Positions 27,277-35,758 of a DNA stretch of 64,000 nt are shown piece by piece. Made by a program: the position numbers and the translations under genes. Numbering within the stretch: the first letter of the stretch is position 1; each line of letters starts with the position of its first letter. The notes under the pieces are model-generated. The model saw nothing but the letters and a program-made list of their open reading frames with translations. It was not told where the DNA came from and searched no databases. Where the stretch lies: the NCBI RefSeq assembly GCF_017876495.1, contig NZ_JAGIOB010000001.1, forward strand, positions 1,054,001 through 1,118,000, in the 5' to 3' direction. The stretch comes from Microlunatus capsulatus (GTDB lineage Bacteria; Actinomycetota; Actinomycetes; Propionibacteriales; Propionibacteriaceae).

Positions 27277-28074
27277 TCAGCGGCGGCGGAGCGCCCGGCG
27301 CGTGGTCACGACGTCGACGGCGGTCTTGACGACGAGCAGCAGGGCCACCGCGACGACGCCGTCGGTGCGCCAGGCGGGCGGCAGCCAGCCGGTGAGCGTG
27401 CCCAGCCAGGCGGGAGGGGCCTCCCCCCTGAAGCCGCTGAGGACCAGCGCGAAGGCCCCGAGCACGGCGACCTGCAGCACGATGATCCGCGGGTAGGGCT
27501 GCGCCATCGCGGTCGAGGGCGAGGTGGTCCGCCGCTGGCCGTCGTCGCCGAACCACGTGGTCGCGGTCTCGACCGCGTAGCGGAGCACCAGCAGCACGAC
27601 GGGCAGGCCCAGCAGGAGGAAAGTGGGCTCGAACCCGATGGCGAACGCCACGAAGCCGGTGAAGACCAGGTGCACGAGGCAGAACAGGCCGTAGTGGAAC
27701 GTGAAGAACAGGCCGAAGAGCGCCGGGCTGCCCTCCCGGGGCCGGCCGTTGACCGTGATCCGGGCGTTCGAGGTGCCCTGGGCGGTCACCACCTTCACCA
27801 GCGTGGCCACCCCGAGCACCGCGTTCTCCGCCCAGAACAGCAGCAGGACGTTGCCGGCCGGCCAGCCGAGCAGCAGGACGCCGAGCAGGGCCACCAGGTT
27901 CCAGGCCACCGACAGGGCCAGGGCGAGGGCCACGCCGGAGCGCGGCGCGCCCGGCGCGCCGGGACCAGGACCAGGACCGGCGAGCGGCCGCCCGCCCTGG
28001 AAGGGGTTGCCCCGCCGGGGCGTGCCGGCGCCCTCGCCGTAGGCCGGGGTGGGCGGGTAGGTCGGTCCGGTCAC
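27277..28074 (-). CDS. DUF6498-like polytopic membrane protein
   Basis: A 265-residue integral membrane protein with a Pro/Gly-rich cytoplasmic N terminus (1-45) and about six membrane segments. The FWAENAVLGVATLVKV motif after the second helix resembles the conserved WxEN element of DUF6498 proteins, an assignment from memory only. The start is GTG 28074 with GAGG upstream. No function can be proposed. Confidence 0.75.
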   Translation of the reverse strand: MTGPTYPPTPAYGEGAGTPRRGNPFQGGRPLAGPGPGPGAPGAPRSGVALALALSVAWNLVALLGVLLLGWPAGNVLLLFWAENAVLGVATLVKVVTAQGTSNARITVNGRPREGSPALFGLFFTFHYGLFCLVHLVFTGFVAFAIGFEPTFLLLGLPVVLLVLRYAVETATTWFGDDGQRRTTSPSTAMAQPYPRIIVLQVAVLGAFALVLSGFRGEAPPAWLGTLTGWLPPAWRTDGVVAVALLLVVKTAVDVVTTRRALRRR

Positions 28075-28183
28075 GGGGTGCCTCGCTCTCGTCCGCGGGC
28101 GGGTCCGGCGGGCCGCGCTCCGCCCGCTCCGACGGCCCGGGCCGCACGGCGGTTCCCTCCCGCGCTGCCGCCGCCGGGGCGGG

Positions 28184-29026
28184 TCAGACCCACGCGAGGT
28201 CCAGGCCGGCCAGGCCGCCGGCCATCGTGTAGCCCAGCCGGACGGCGGCCGCCCCCGCCGGTCGTGGCGGCAGGGGCAGCACCTTGGGCCCGTTGAGGGA
28301 GGCGAACTCGCCGCAGACGCGGCCGTCGGGCATCACCATCTCCCCCGTCAGCCGGAGGCCGTTCACGCGCGGGTTCGGGTCGTCGACGGCGACGACGACG
28401 TCCACCCGCGGCTCGACGGGCTCCCCGGTGAAGACCCCGGTCCAGACCGGCGTCACCGGGCCGGCCGGAGCCCAGGCCCAGGTGCCCCAGACGTCGGGCT
28501 GGTCGGCGTAGAAGGGCCAGTCGTGGCGCAGCGCCACGATCTCGAAGCCGTCGTAGCGGTCGTCGGTCACCACCGGCTGCGCCGAGGTCGTGTAGCCGCT
28601 CGGCAGGCAGCGGGTGGCTGCGCCGACGGTGCCCAGGGCCAGCAGCGCGTTGTAGGCCGAGACGAGCGCCTCGTCGACCAGCGCGGTCTCCACCAGCTCC
28701 ACCAGCGCGACGTCCACCGTCGGCGCCGCGAAGGTGTGCACGTCGTCCTCCACCACCTCGATGACGTCGGCGTAGCCGTTGCGCTCGACGGTGCTGCGCA
28801 GGTGCCGGCAGAGCACCGGGTCGGTCTCCACCGCGTGCACCCGGGCGGCGCCGGCCCGCGCCGCGTAGAGGGCGAGGATCCCGGTGCCGGCCCCGGCGTC
28901 GAGCACGACGTCCCCGGGCCGGACGGTGGCGGCGACCACCTCGGCCAGGGTGGCGGTGCGGCGCCGGTCGCGCAGGCAGGTGTAGGGGAAGTCCGTCGAG
29001 GACCAGAACCCGTGCTCGTCGGACAT
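28184..29026 (-). CDS. PRMT-like SAM-dependent methyltransferase
   Basis: A 280-residue methyltransferase in which motif I is VVLDAGAGTGILALYAARAGAARVHAVE. The double-E-like region VALVELVETALVDE resembles protein arginine methyltransferases, and a C-terminal beta-barrel follows. Bacterial relatives are poorly characterised. I choose ATG 29026 (MSDEHGFWSS) over an upstream in-frame start because CATCCT lies six bases before it and the extension is Arg-rich non-coding. Monocistronic, divergent from the following membrane protein. Confidence 0.82.
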   Translation of the reverse strand: MSDEHGFWSSTDFPYTCLRDRRRTATLAEVVAATVRPGDVVLDAGAGTGILALYAARAGAARVHAVETDPVLCRHLRSTVERNGYADVIEVVEDDVHTFAAPTVDVALVELVETALVDEALVSAYNALLALGTVGAATRCLPSGYTTSAQPVVTDDRYDGFEIVALRHDWPFYADQPDVWGTWAWAPAGPVTPVWTGVFTGEPVEPRVDVVVAVDDPNPRVNGLRLTGEMVMPDGRVCGEFASLNGPKVLPLPPRPAGAAAVRLGYTMAGGLAGLDLAWV

Positions 29027-29117
29027 GGCACGAGGATGGCACCCGACCCGCGCCCGGGAGCGGAGCCCCGCCCGCGACGAGCCGGTCCGTGTCGGCACCC
29101 CTCCCTAGACTGGGGCG

Positions 29118-29759
29118 GTGACCCGCCCCGCCGACCCGCGCGCCGCGGGTCGCGCGACCACCGACGCCGGACCGGGGCACCCGCTGCGCGGCGTCGCCCG
29201 GCTGGTCCGTGCCGGCGTCCTCGGCGGGTCCTCGCTGCTGCTCGCGGGCACGGCGCACCTGGCCGGTGGCGGGCGGCTCCCGTCGGCCGGCGTGCTGGTC
29301 GTCCTGGCCCTGCTCGTCGGGCTGGTCGCGGTCACCGCGACGGCCCGCCGCTGCCGGCCGGCCGGCCTGCTCGCCCTGCTCGCGGTGGAGCAGCTGGGGC
29401 TGCACGTCGCCCTCGGCGCCAGCGCGCTGCCGCCCGCGGTCCTCGGCTGCCTGACCGGCCCGCACGTCCACCACGCGGCGGCGGGCTGCCCGCCCGCTCC
29501 CGGTGCGGCGCCGGCCGCCGGCACCGAGCTCGGGATGTGGGCGGCCCACGCCGCGGCCGTGCTGGCCACCGCGTGGTTGCTGTCCCGCGGCGAGGCGTTC
29601 CTGTGGCGCGCCGTCGACCGGGTGGCCGCCGCCGTCCCGGTGCTGCGCACCCGGTCCACCGCCTCCCGGCGGCGCCCGGCGACCCCCGCTCCCCGCCGGG
29701 CCGCGGCCCGCCGCCCCGGCACCACCGCCGTCCCGCGCGGCCCCCCGCTCCTGGCCTGA
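29118..29759 (+). CDS. Hypothetical membrane protein
   Basis: A 213-residue protein with three to four hydrophobic segments (about 33-52, 58-75, 80-100, 133-150) and a Cys/His-containing loop (CLTGPHVHHAAAGC, about 114-127). The C-terminal tail is Arg/Pro-rich. The loop could bind a metal, but I do not recognise the family. TAGACT at 29106-29111 is six bases before GTG 29118, a leaderless promoter. It is followed by the disulfide-oxidase pair, to which it may be functionally linked. Confidence 0.72.
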   Translation: MTRPADPRAAGRATTDAGPGHPLRGVARLVRAGVLGGSSLLLAGTAHLAGGGRLPSAGVLVVLALLVGLVAVTATARRCRPAGLLALLAVEQLGLHVALGASALPPAVLGCLTGPHVHHAAAGCPPAPGAAPAAGTELGMWAAHAAAVLATAWLLSRGEAFLWRAVDRVAAAVPVLRTRSTASRRRPATPAPRRAAARRPGTTAVPRGPPLLA

Positions 29760-29869
29760 CCGCCCCCAGCGACGCCGCCACCCCGACCCGGGCGGCCGAC
29801 GTCGTCCCACCGCACGGCCGCGCCCCGCGCCGCCGCGCGGTGGTCAGCCCACGTCACTCAGGAGAACCC

Positions 29870-30655
29870 ATGTCCCGCACGTCCCGCCGCGCCCCCGGGC
29901 CCGCCGCCGGCAACCGCCGCCAGGCCGCCCGCGAGCAGGCCCGGCTGGCCGCGGCCGCCGCCCGCCGGCGCCGCCTCGTCGTCCAGCTCGGCGTCGTCGC
30001 CGCCGTCGCCGTCCTCGTGGTCGGCATCGTCACCACCGCCGTCCTCGTCGGCCGCCGACCGGCCGCCGACGGCGCCGGCGGCCCGCCCGTCGTCAGCAGC
30101 ACCACCACCGTCGGGGGCGTCTCCGTGCCGTTCGCCGTCGACGGCTCGGCCGTCCGCGTCGGTCCGGCCGACGCCCCGGCGAAGATCGACCTCTGGGTCG
30201 ACTACTCCTGCCCCCACTGCCAGGAGTACGAGGCCGCGAACGGGCCCGTCCTGGACCAGCTGGTGGCCGGTGGGGGCGTCTCGGTGAGCTACCACAACAT
30301 CCAGATCGTCACCGACTACGGCACCGCGGCCGGCAGCGCCGCAGCCTGCGTCGCGGTCGAGGACCCCGAGCGCTGGCCGGCCGTCAACGCCGCCCTCTAC
30401 GCCCAGCACAGCGCGGCCACCGACGGCTGGTCGGCCGCCCAGCTGCGCAGCTGGGCAGCCGACCAGGGGGTGGACGAGGCGGCCCAGCAGTGCATCGGCC
30501 AGGAGCGCTACACCGGCTGGATCGCCACCAACACCGCCGACGCGGCCGCGCGGGGCGTGCAGTCCACCCCCACGCTGCAGCTGAACGGGCAGACGGTGCC
30601 CACGGTCGGCGGCCAGGAGCTGCGCGACCGGGTCGCCCAGCTGGCCCGTGGCTGA
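29870..30655 (+). CDS. Membrane-anchored DsbA-family thiol:disulfide oxidoreductase
   Basis: A 261-residue exported protein. A basic N terminus precedes one membrane helix (about 42-61). A thioredoxin-fold DsbA-like domain follows, with active site CPHC in DYSCPHCQEYE and a cis-proline loop QSTPTLQLNG. It should introduce or isomerise disulfides in secreted proteins. ATG 29870 has AGGAGA upstream. The stop overlaps the following VKOR gene, the membrane enzyme that would re-oxidise it; this pairing is well known in actinobacteria. Confidence 0.92.
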   Translation: MSRTSRRAPGPAAGNRRQAAREQARLAAAAARRRRLVVQLGVVAAVAVLVVGIVTTAVLVGRRPAADGAGGPPVVSSTTTVGGVSVPFAVDGSAVRVGPADAPAKIDLWVDYSCPHCQEYEAANGPVLDQLVAGGGVSVSYHNIQIVTDYGTAAGSAAACVAVEDPERWPAVNAALYAQHSAATDGWSAAQLRSWAADQGVDEAAQQCIGQERYTGWIATNTADAAARGVQSTPTLQLNGQTVPTVGGQELRDRVAQLARG

Positions 30656-31409
30656 GCACGGCGGGACGGCCCCCGCCGCCCGGCACGACGACGCCCCGAT
30701 GCGGCCCGGGCCGGCGGTGACCGACCTGCACCTCGACGACCCGGACCTCGACCCGGAGCTCGACGACGACGCCGCTGACGACGACCTCGACGTCGGGACC
30801 GGCCCCGACCCGCTCGCGGGCACCCGCGGGCTCGGGCTGGTCCTCGTCGTCGCCGGGGTGCTCGGGCTGGTCGCCGCGCTGGTGCTCACCGTCGACCGCT
30901 TCCGCCTGCTGTCCGACCCCGGCGCGACGCTGGCCTGCGACCTCAGCCCCTTCGTCGCCTGCGGGCCGGTGATGACGTCGCGGGCCGGGGCGCTGCTCGG
31001 CTTCCCCAACCCGCTGCTGGGCCTGATGGGCTTCCCGGTCCTGCTGCTGACCGGCGCGCTGCTGCTGGGCCGGACGGCGCTGCCGCGCTGGTACTGGCGG
31101 GGCCTGCAGGTCGGCGTGCTGCTGGCCGCCGCCCTCATCACCTGGCTGCAGACCCAGAGCCTCTACGTCATCGGCGCCCTGTGCCTGTGGTGCCTGCTCG
31201 TCTGGGCGGTCACCATCCCGGCCGTCGTCGGCGTCACCCTGCAGGTGGCGGCCGCGGGCCACCTGGGGGCGGGGCCCGCCCGGCTGGGCCGCCGGCTGCG
31301 GCCCTACGCCGTCTCGGTGGTCGCGGTCTGGTACCTGGTCGTCCTCGGGGCGGTCGCGCTGCGCTTCGCCCGCGACGTCGCGCTGGCCTGGTTCGGGGTC
31401 GTCCTCTAG
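30648..31409 (+). CDS. Vitamin K epoxide reductase (VKOR) family disulfide oxidase
   Basis: A 253-residue four- to five-helix membrane protein. After an Asp-rich cytoplasmic N terminus (1-60), it has the VKOR cysteine pair in CDLSPFVACGPVM, a conserved Ser/Asn loop near FPNPLLGLMG, and the CxxC active site CLWC in GALCLWCLLVW. It would oxidise the adjacent DsbA-like protein and pass electrons to menaquinone. GTG 30648 overlaps the DsbA-like stop by 8 bases, so expression is coupled. Confidence 0.93.
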   Translation: MAEHGGTAPAARHDDAPMRPGPAVTDLHLDDPDLDPELDDDAADDDLDVGTGPDPLAGTRGLGLVLVVAGVLGLVAALVLTVDRFRLLSDPGATLACDLSPFVACGPVMTSRAGALLGFPNPLLGLMGFPVLLLTGALLLGRTALPRWYWRGLQVGVLLAAALITWLQTQSLYVIGALCLWCLLVWAVTIPAVVGVTLQVAAAGHLGAGPARLGRRLRPYAVSVVAVWYLVVLGAVALRFARDVALAWFGVVL

Positions 31410-31526
31410 CCCGGGCCGGCGCCGGCCGCGCGGCCCGGTGCATCCACGACGGCGCCGGGCGGGGAAACACCTCCAGCCCGTCGGACCGGTCACCTGACCG
31501 GCGCGGCGGCGGATCCGGAGGTAGCC

Positions 31527-31970
31527 GTGCGTCCCGACCTGGCGAGCGACCCGCTCACCGAGCCCCTCACGCCGCAGCAGTCCGACGTCTACGCCCACCT
31601 CGTGCGGCAGCGCACCGCCGCCGACGAGCTGGAGCAGCAGCGCCGGCGCGCGGTGGCGTCCGCGCTGGAGGCCGGCCTCACCTGGCCGGTCATCGCCGCC
31701 GGGCTCGGCACCGAGGTGCGAGCCGCCATGACCTGGTACGGCGCGACCCCGCACCTGCGGGCGGCCACCCCGCCGGCCCTCACCGGCGAGGAGCAGAAGA
31801 TCCTCACCCTCGTCCTCGAGGGCTGGACCAACCAGGCCATCGCGGAGTCGCTCTACGTCTCGAAGCGCTCCCTGGAGGCCCAGCTGACGGCGCTGTACCG
31901 CACCCTGGGGGTGGCCAGCAAGGCCGAGCTCCGGACCCTGCGGGACACCCGTCCCCGTCAGGCGTCCTGA
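31527..31970 (+). CDS. LuxR-type HTH regulator without a sensor domain
   Basis: A 147-residue protein. The C-terminal helix-turn-helix is LTGEEQKILTLVLEGWTNQAIAESLYVSKRSLEAQLTALYRTLGV-like (residues about 78-122), as in NarL/LuxR proteins. The N-terminal 75 residues are helical with no receiver signature. GTG 31527 has GGAGG upstream. Its target is unknown. It precedes a GNAT gene by 39 bases and may be co-transcribed with it. Confidence 0.82.
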   Translation: MRPDLASDPLTEPLTPQQSDVYAHLVRQRTAADELEQQRRRAVASALEAGLTWPVIAAGLGTEVRAAMTWYGATPHLRAATPPALTGEEQKILTLVLEGWTNQAIAESLYVSKRSLEAQLTALYRTLGVASKAELRTLRDTRPRQAS

Positions 31971-32009
31971 GACCCTGACGTCCCCACGTCCCGTCCGGAG
32001 GTGCCGCCG

Positions 32010-32549
32010 ATGCCCCCTCCACCCCCGCCGCCCGCCGCGCCCGACGCCGACGACCCGCCCGTCGAGCTGGTCCGGCTGACCGCGGTCCCGCTCGCCGACG
32101 TGACGGCCCTGCTGGCGGAGCCGCGGAACGCCCGGCACCTGCCGCTCGCGCGCGGGGCGGTGACGGCGGGGTCGACCGCCGCCTGGGTGCGCGGCAAGGA
32201 CGCGCTCTGGGCGGCCGACGGCTACGGCCCCTGGGCGATCCTGCTCGACGGCGCGTTCGCCGGCTGGGGCGGGTTCCAGCGCGAGGACCACGGGCCCGAC
32301 CTCGCCCTGGTGCTGCGGCCGGAGTGCTGGGGCGCCGGCGCCATCGTCACCCGGGTCCTCCTGCGCCGCGGCTTCGACGACCTCGGCTTCACCGCCGTGA
32401 CGACCGCCCTCCCCCGGACGCGGAACCCGGACCGCGCGGTGGCCCGGCTCGGGTTCGAGCCCGCCGGCGAGACGGCCTTCGACCAGGTCCCGTTCCGGCT
32501 CTACCGGCTGACGCGCGAGCGCTGGCGCCAGGTCGACCGGGCCGGCTGA
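32010..32549 (+). CDS. GNAT-family N-acetyltransferase
   Basis: A 179-residue GNAT protein of the RimJ-like class, after a Pro-rich N terminus. It has FAGWGGFQRE on strand 4, LRPECWGAGAIVTRVLLRRGFD in place of the acetyl-CoA loop and helix, and NPDRAVARLGFEPAGE at the end of the fold. I choose ATG 32010 because GGAG is at proper distance; an in-frame GTG nine bases earlier abuts it. The substrate, a small molecule or protein amine, is unknown. Confidence 0.83.
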   Translation: MPPPPPPPAAPDADDPPVELVRLTAVPLADVTALLAEPRNARHLPLARGAVTAGSTAAWVRGKDALWAADGYGPWAILLDGAFAGWGGFQREDHGPDLALVLRPECWGAGAIVTRVLLRRGFDDLGFTAVTTALPRTRNPDRAVARLGFEPAGETAFDQVPFRLYRLTRERWRQVDRAG

Positions 32550-32645
32550 GCGGCCGGCCGGACGGCGGGCCATGATCGGGTCGCCGCGGCTGCACCGGCG
32601 CGCCCGGCCGCCGCGGTGCCGCCGGTCCCGACCCCAGGAGCCCCG

Positions 32646-34016
32646 ATGACCACCGACGCCTCCCCCGCCGACCGTCCCGCTCGTCCCGAGGACGACGCGT
32701 CGGCCTGGGACGACCTGGCCCGGCCCCTGCCCGCTTGGGTCCCCCGGGCCAAGCTGGGCATCTTCGTCCACTGGGGTGCGTACTCCGTGCCCGCCTGGGC
32801 CGAGCCCAGCGGCGCGCTGGGGGCCGTCCCCGAGCAGGAGTGGTTCGCCCACAACGCCTACGCCGAGTGGTACGCCAACACCATCCGCATCCCCGGCAGC
32901 CCCGCCGCCGCGCACCACCGGGAGACCTGGGGCGACGCGCCCTACGACGACTTCCTCGACGCCTGGACCGCGGAGCGCTTCGACCCGGCCGCCTGGGCGG
33001 CGCTGTTCGCCGAGGCCGGCGCCTCCTACGTCGTGCCCACGACGAAGCACCACGACGGGATCGCGCTGTGGGACGCCCCGGGCACCGGCACCCGCAACAC
33101 GGTGCACCGCGGGCCCCGCCGCGACCTCGTCGGCGACCTCGCCGCGGCCGTCCGGTCGGCCGGGATGCGCTTCGGCGTCTACTACTCGGGCGGCCTGGAC
33201 TGGAGCACCAGCAGCTTCGGGCCGCACACCACCATGGCCGAGGTCGGCAGCCTGCGGCCCGTCGACGCCGCGTACAACTGCTACGCGCTGCTGCACGTCC
33301 GCGACCTCGTGGCCCGTTACGCCCCCGACGTGCTGTGGAACGACATCGACTGGCCCGACGCGGGCAAGCGGACCGGCGCCTGGTCGCTGCACGAGCTGTT
33401 CCGCGACTTCTACGCCGGCAACCCCGACGGCGTGGTCAACGACCGGTGGGGCGAGACGCACCGCGACTACCGGACGAGCGAGTACGAGCACGGCACCGAC
33501 GTCGAGACCGGGACCGACTGGGAGCAGTGCCGCGGGATCGGCCTCTCCTTCGGCTACAACCAGGTCGAGGACGAGTCCGTGGTGCTGTCCGGCCACCAGC
33601 TCGCGACCCTGCTGGCCGACGTCGTCTCCCGGGGCGGGCGGCTGCTGCTCAACGTGGGTCCGACGGCGGCGGGTGAGATCCCGGCCATCCAGCAGCGCTC
33701 GCTGCGCGACCTCGGCCGCTGGACCGGCGTCGTCGGGGAGACCCTCCGCGCGGCCACCCGGGTCGACCCGGCGGTCGCGCGCGGCGAGGACGAGCCGTGG
33801 ACGCGCTGGCTGGACACCCCGGACGGCCTCGTCGCCCTGGTCGACCGGACGGGCCGCACGCCGCTGGCCTTCCACCGCGACGCCGCCGACGCCGCGGCCG
33901 CGGTGGTGCTGAGCGGGCGCGCCGTCGTCGACACGACCGGCGGCGCGGTGGCCGTCGACGTCGCCGGCCTGGACGGCGGACCGGCGGCCGTCCGGCTCCC
34001 CTGGCGGCGGCGCTGA
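32646..34016 (+). CDS. GH29 alpha-L-fucosidase, intracellular
   Basis: A 456-residue glycoside hydrolase family 29 enzyme. It has KLGIFVHWGAYSVPAW (residues 36-51), PTTKHHDGIALWD (131-143) and the predicted nucleophile Asp233 in VLWNDIDWPDAGK. There is no signal peptide, so it acts on imported fuco-oligosaccharides or glycosides. ATG 32646 follows CAGGAG. It lies 55 bases upstream of an FGGY sugar kinase, consistent with a small deoxy- or pentose-sugar catabolic unit, though no transporter is adjacent. Confidence 0.9.
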   Translation: MTTDASPADRPARPEDDASAWDDLARPLPAWVPRAKLGIFVHWGAYSVPAWAEPSGALGAVPEQEWFAHNAYAEWYANTIRIPGSPAAAHHRETWGDAPYDDFLDAWTAERFDPAAWAALFAEAGASYVVPTTKHHDGIALWDAPGTGTRNTVHRGPRRDLVGDLAAAVRSAGMRFGVYYSGGLDWSTSSFGPHTTMAEVGSLRPVDAAYNCYALLHVRDLVARYAPDVLWNDIDWPDAGKRTGAWSLHELFRDFYAGNPDGVVNDRWGETHRDYRTSEYEHGTDVETGTDWEQCRGIGLSFGYNQVEDESVVLSGHQLATLLADVVSRGGRLLLNVGPTAAGEIPAIQQRSLRDLGRWTGVVGETLRAATRVDPAVARGEDEPWTRWLDTPDGLVALVDRTGRTPLAFHRDAADAAAAVVLSGRAVVDTTGGAVAVDVAGLDGGPAAVRLPWRRR

Positions 34017-34071
34017 GCCCGCTCCGGACGCGGAGGAGGTGACCCGGGCCGCGACCGGGCAAGATGACCCC

Positions 34072-35676
34072 GTGAGCGACATGACGACGGACGCCCGGGA
34101 CGCCATCACGCAGGGGCGCACCGCGCTGGGGATCGAGCTGGGGTCGACGCGGATCAAGGCGGTGCTGATCGGGCCCGACCACGCCCCGCTCGCGGTGGGC
34201 GGCTCGGACTGGGAGAACCAGTTCGTGGACCGGCGCTGGACCTACGCCCTCGAGGACGTCTGGTCCGGGCTGCAGGAGGCCTACGCCGGGCTGGTCGCCG
34301 ACGTCCGGGGCCGCCACGGCGTCGAGCTGACCACCGTGGGCGCGCTCGGCGTCTCCGCGATGATGCACGGCTACCTCGCCCTGGACGCGGACGGCGAGCT
34401 GCTCACCCCGTTCCGGACCTGGCGCAACACCAGCACCGGGCCGGCGGCCGAGCGGCTCAGCGAGCTCCTCGGGTACAACATCCCGCACCGCTGGAGCGTC
34501 GCCCACCTCGTGCAGGCCGTCCTCGACGACGAGCCGCACGTCGCCGACGTCGCCCACCTCACGACGCTCGCCGGCTACGTGCACGCCCGGCTCACCGGCG
34601 AGCGGGTCCTCGGCGTCGGCGACGCCAGCGGCATGTTCCCCATCGACGTCGCGACCGGCGGCTACGACGCCGGCATGCTCGCGCAGGTCGACGCCCTGGT
34701 GGCCGAGCACGGGGCCACGCTCCGGCTGGCCGACCTGCTACCCGTCGTCCGGACGGCCGGCGACCCGGCCGGGGAGCTGACGGCGGAGGGCGCCCGGCTG
34801 CTCGACCCCTCCGGCGCGCTGCAGCCCGGCGTCCCGATGTGCCCGCCGGAGGGCGACGCCGGCACCGGCATGGTGGCCACGAACTCGGTCGCCCCCCGCA
34901 CCGGCAACGTGAGCGCCGGGACCAGCATCTTCGCCATGGTCGTGCTGGAGCAGCCGCTGAGCCGGGTGCACCGCGAGCTCGACCTCGTCACCACCCCCGC
35001 CGGCGACCTGGTGGCGATGGTGCACTGCAACAACGGGGCCAGCGAGCTGAACTCCTGGGTCCGGCTGTTCGGGGAGTTCGCCGGCGCCCTGGGCGTCGAG
35101 GTGGACTCCGCGCGGCTGTTCGGCACGCTGCTCACCACCGCCCTGGACGGCGCCCCCGACGGCGGCGGCCTGATGGCCTTCAACTACCTCTCGGGCGAGC
35201 CGATCACCGAGCTGGACGAGGGCCGTCCGCTGTTCCTGCGCTCCCCCGGCAGCACCTTCGACCTGGCCACCTTCATGCGCGTCCAGCTGTACTCGGCGCT
35301 GGCCACCCTGCGCCTCGGGATGGACGTCCTGCAGCGCGACGAGGGCGCCCGGCTGGACGCGATGTTCGCTCACGGCGGGCTCTTCCGGACCAAGGGCGTC
35401 GGCCAGGCCCTGCTGGCCGCCGCCATCGACACCCCCGTCACCGTCGGCGACGTGGCGGCCGAGGGCGGCCCCTGGGGGATGGCAACGCTGGCCGCGTTCC
35501 GGGCCGGCCGGGCGGAGGGCCAGACGCTGGCCGACTACCTCGCCGAGCGGGTCTTCGCCGGTGCCGCGCTGGAGACCGTCGAACCCGACCCGGCCGACGT
35601 CGCCGGCTTCGCGCAGTTCATCGAGCACTACGTCGCCGCCCTGCCGGTGGAGCGGGCGGCCGCCGCGCTCGGCTGA
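34072..35676 (+). CDS. FGGY-family carbohydrate kinase
   Basis: A 534-residue ASKHA-fold sugar kinase. The phosphate-1 motif is LGIELGSTRIKAVLIG (about 18-33). It has LGVSAMMHGYLALD and the second ATPase domain with GNVSAGTSIFAMVV and AHGGLFRTKGVGQALLAAA. The length and motifs fit xylulo-, ribulo- or fuculokinases, but the substrate cannot be fixed. GTG 34072 has CAAGAT six bases upstream (leaderless); ATG 34081 is an alternative. The context with an alpha-L-fucosidase favours a fucose-related ketose, by inference. Confidence 0.88.
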   Translation: MSDMTTDARDAITQGRTALGIELGSTRIKAVLIGPDHAPLAVGGSDWENQFVDRRWTYALEDVWSGLQEAYAGLVADVRGRHGVELTTVGALGVSAMMHGYLALDADGELLTPFRTWRNTSTGPAAERLSELLGYNIPHRWSVAHLVQAVLDDEPHVADVAHLTTLAGYVHARLTGERVLGVGDASGMFPIDVATGGYDAGMLAQVDALVAEHGATLRLADLLPVVRTAGDPAGELTAEGARLLDPSGALQPGVPMCPPEGDAGTGMVATNSVAPRTGNVSAGTSIFAMVVLEQPLSRVHRELDLVTTPAGDLVAMVHCNNGASELNSWVRLFGEFAGALGVEVDSARLFGTLLTTALDGAPDGGGLMAFNYLSGEPITELDEGRPLFLRSPGSTFDLATFMRVQLYSALATLRLGMDVLQRDEGARLDAMFAHGGLFRTKGVGQALLAAAIDTPVTVGDVAAEGGPWGMATLAAFRAGRAEGQTLADYLAERVFAGAALETVEPDPADVAGFAQFIEHYVAALPVERAAAALG

Positions 35677-35758
35677 CCGGCCCGCGCGCCCGAGCAGGAG
35701 CCGCGCTGGGCCCCGGCGACCCCTGTCCGGACGCGCCCGGGCGCTCTACCATCACCAG

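Noticed and set aside
30384-34157. A very long open frame (over 1200 codons) on the minus strand
   Set aside because: It is antisense to the DsbA, VKOR, LuxR, GNAT and fucosidase genes, is Arg/Pro/Gly-rich with no domain, and is the usual artefact of GC-rich codon bias.
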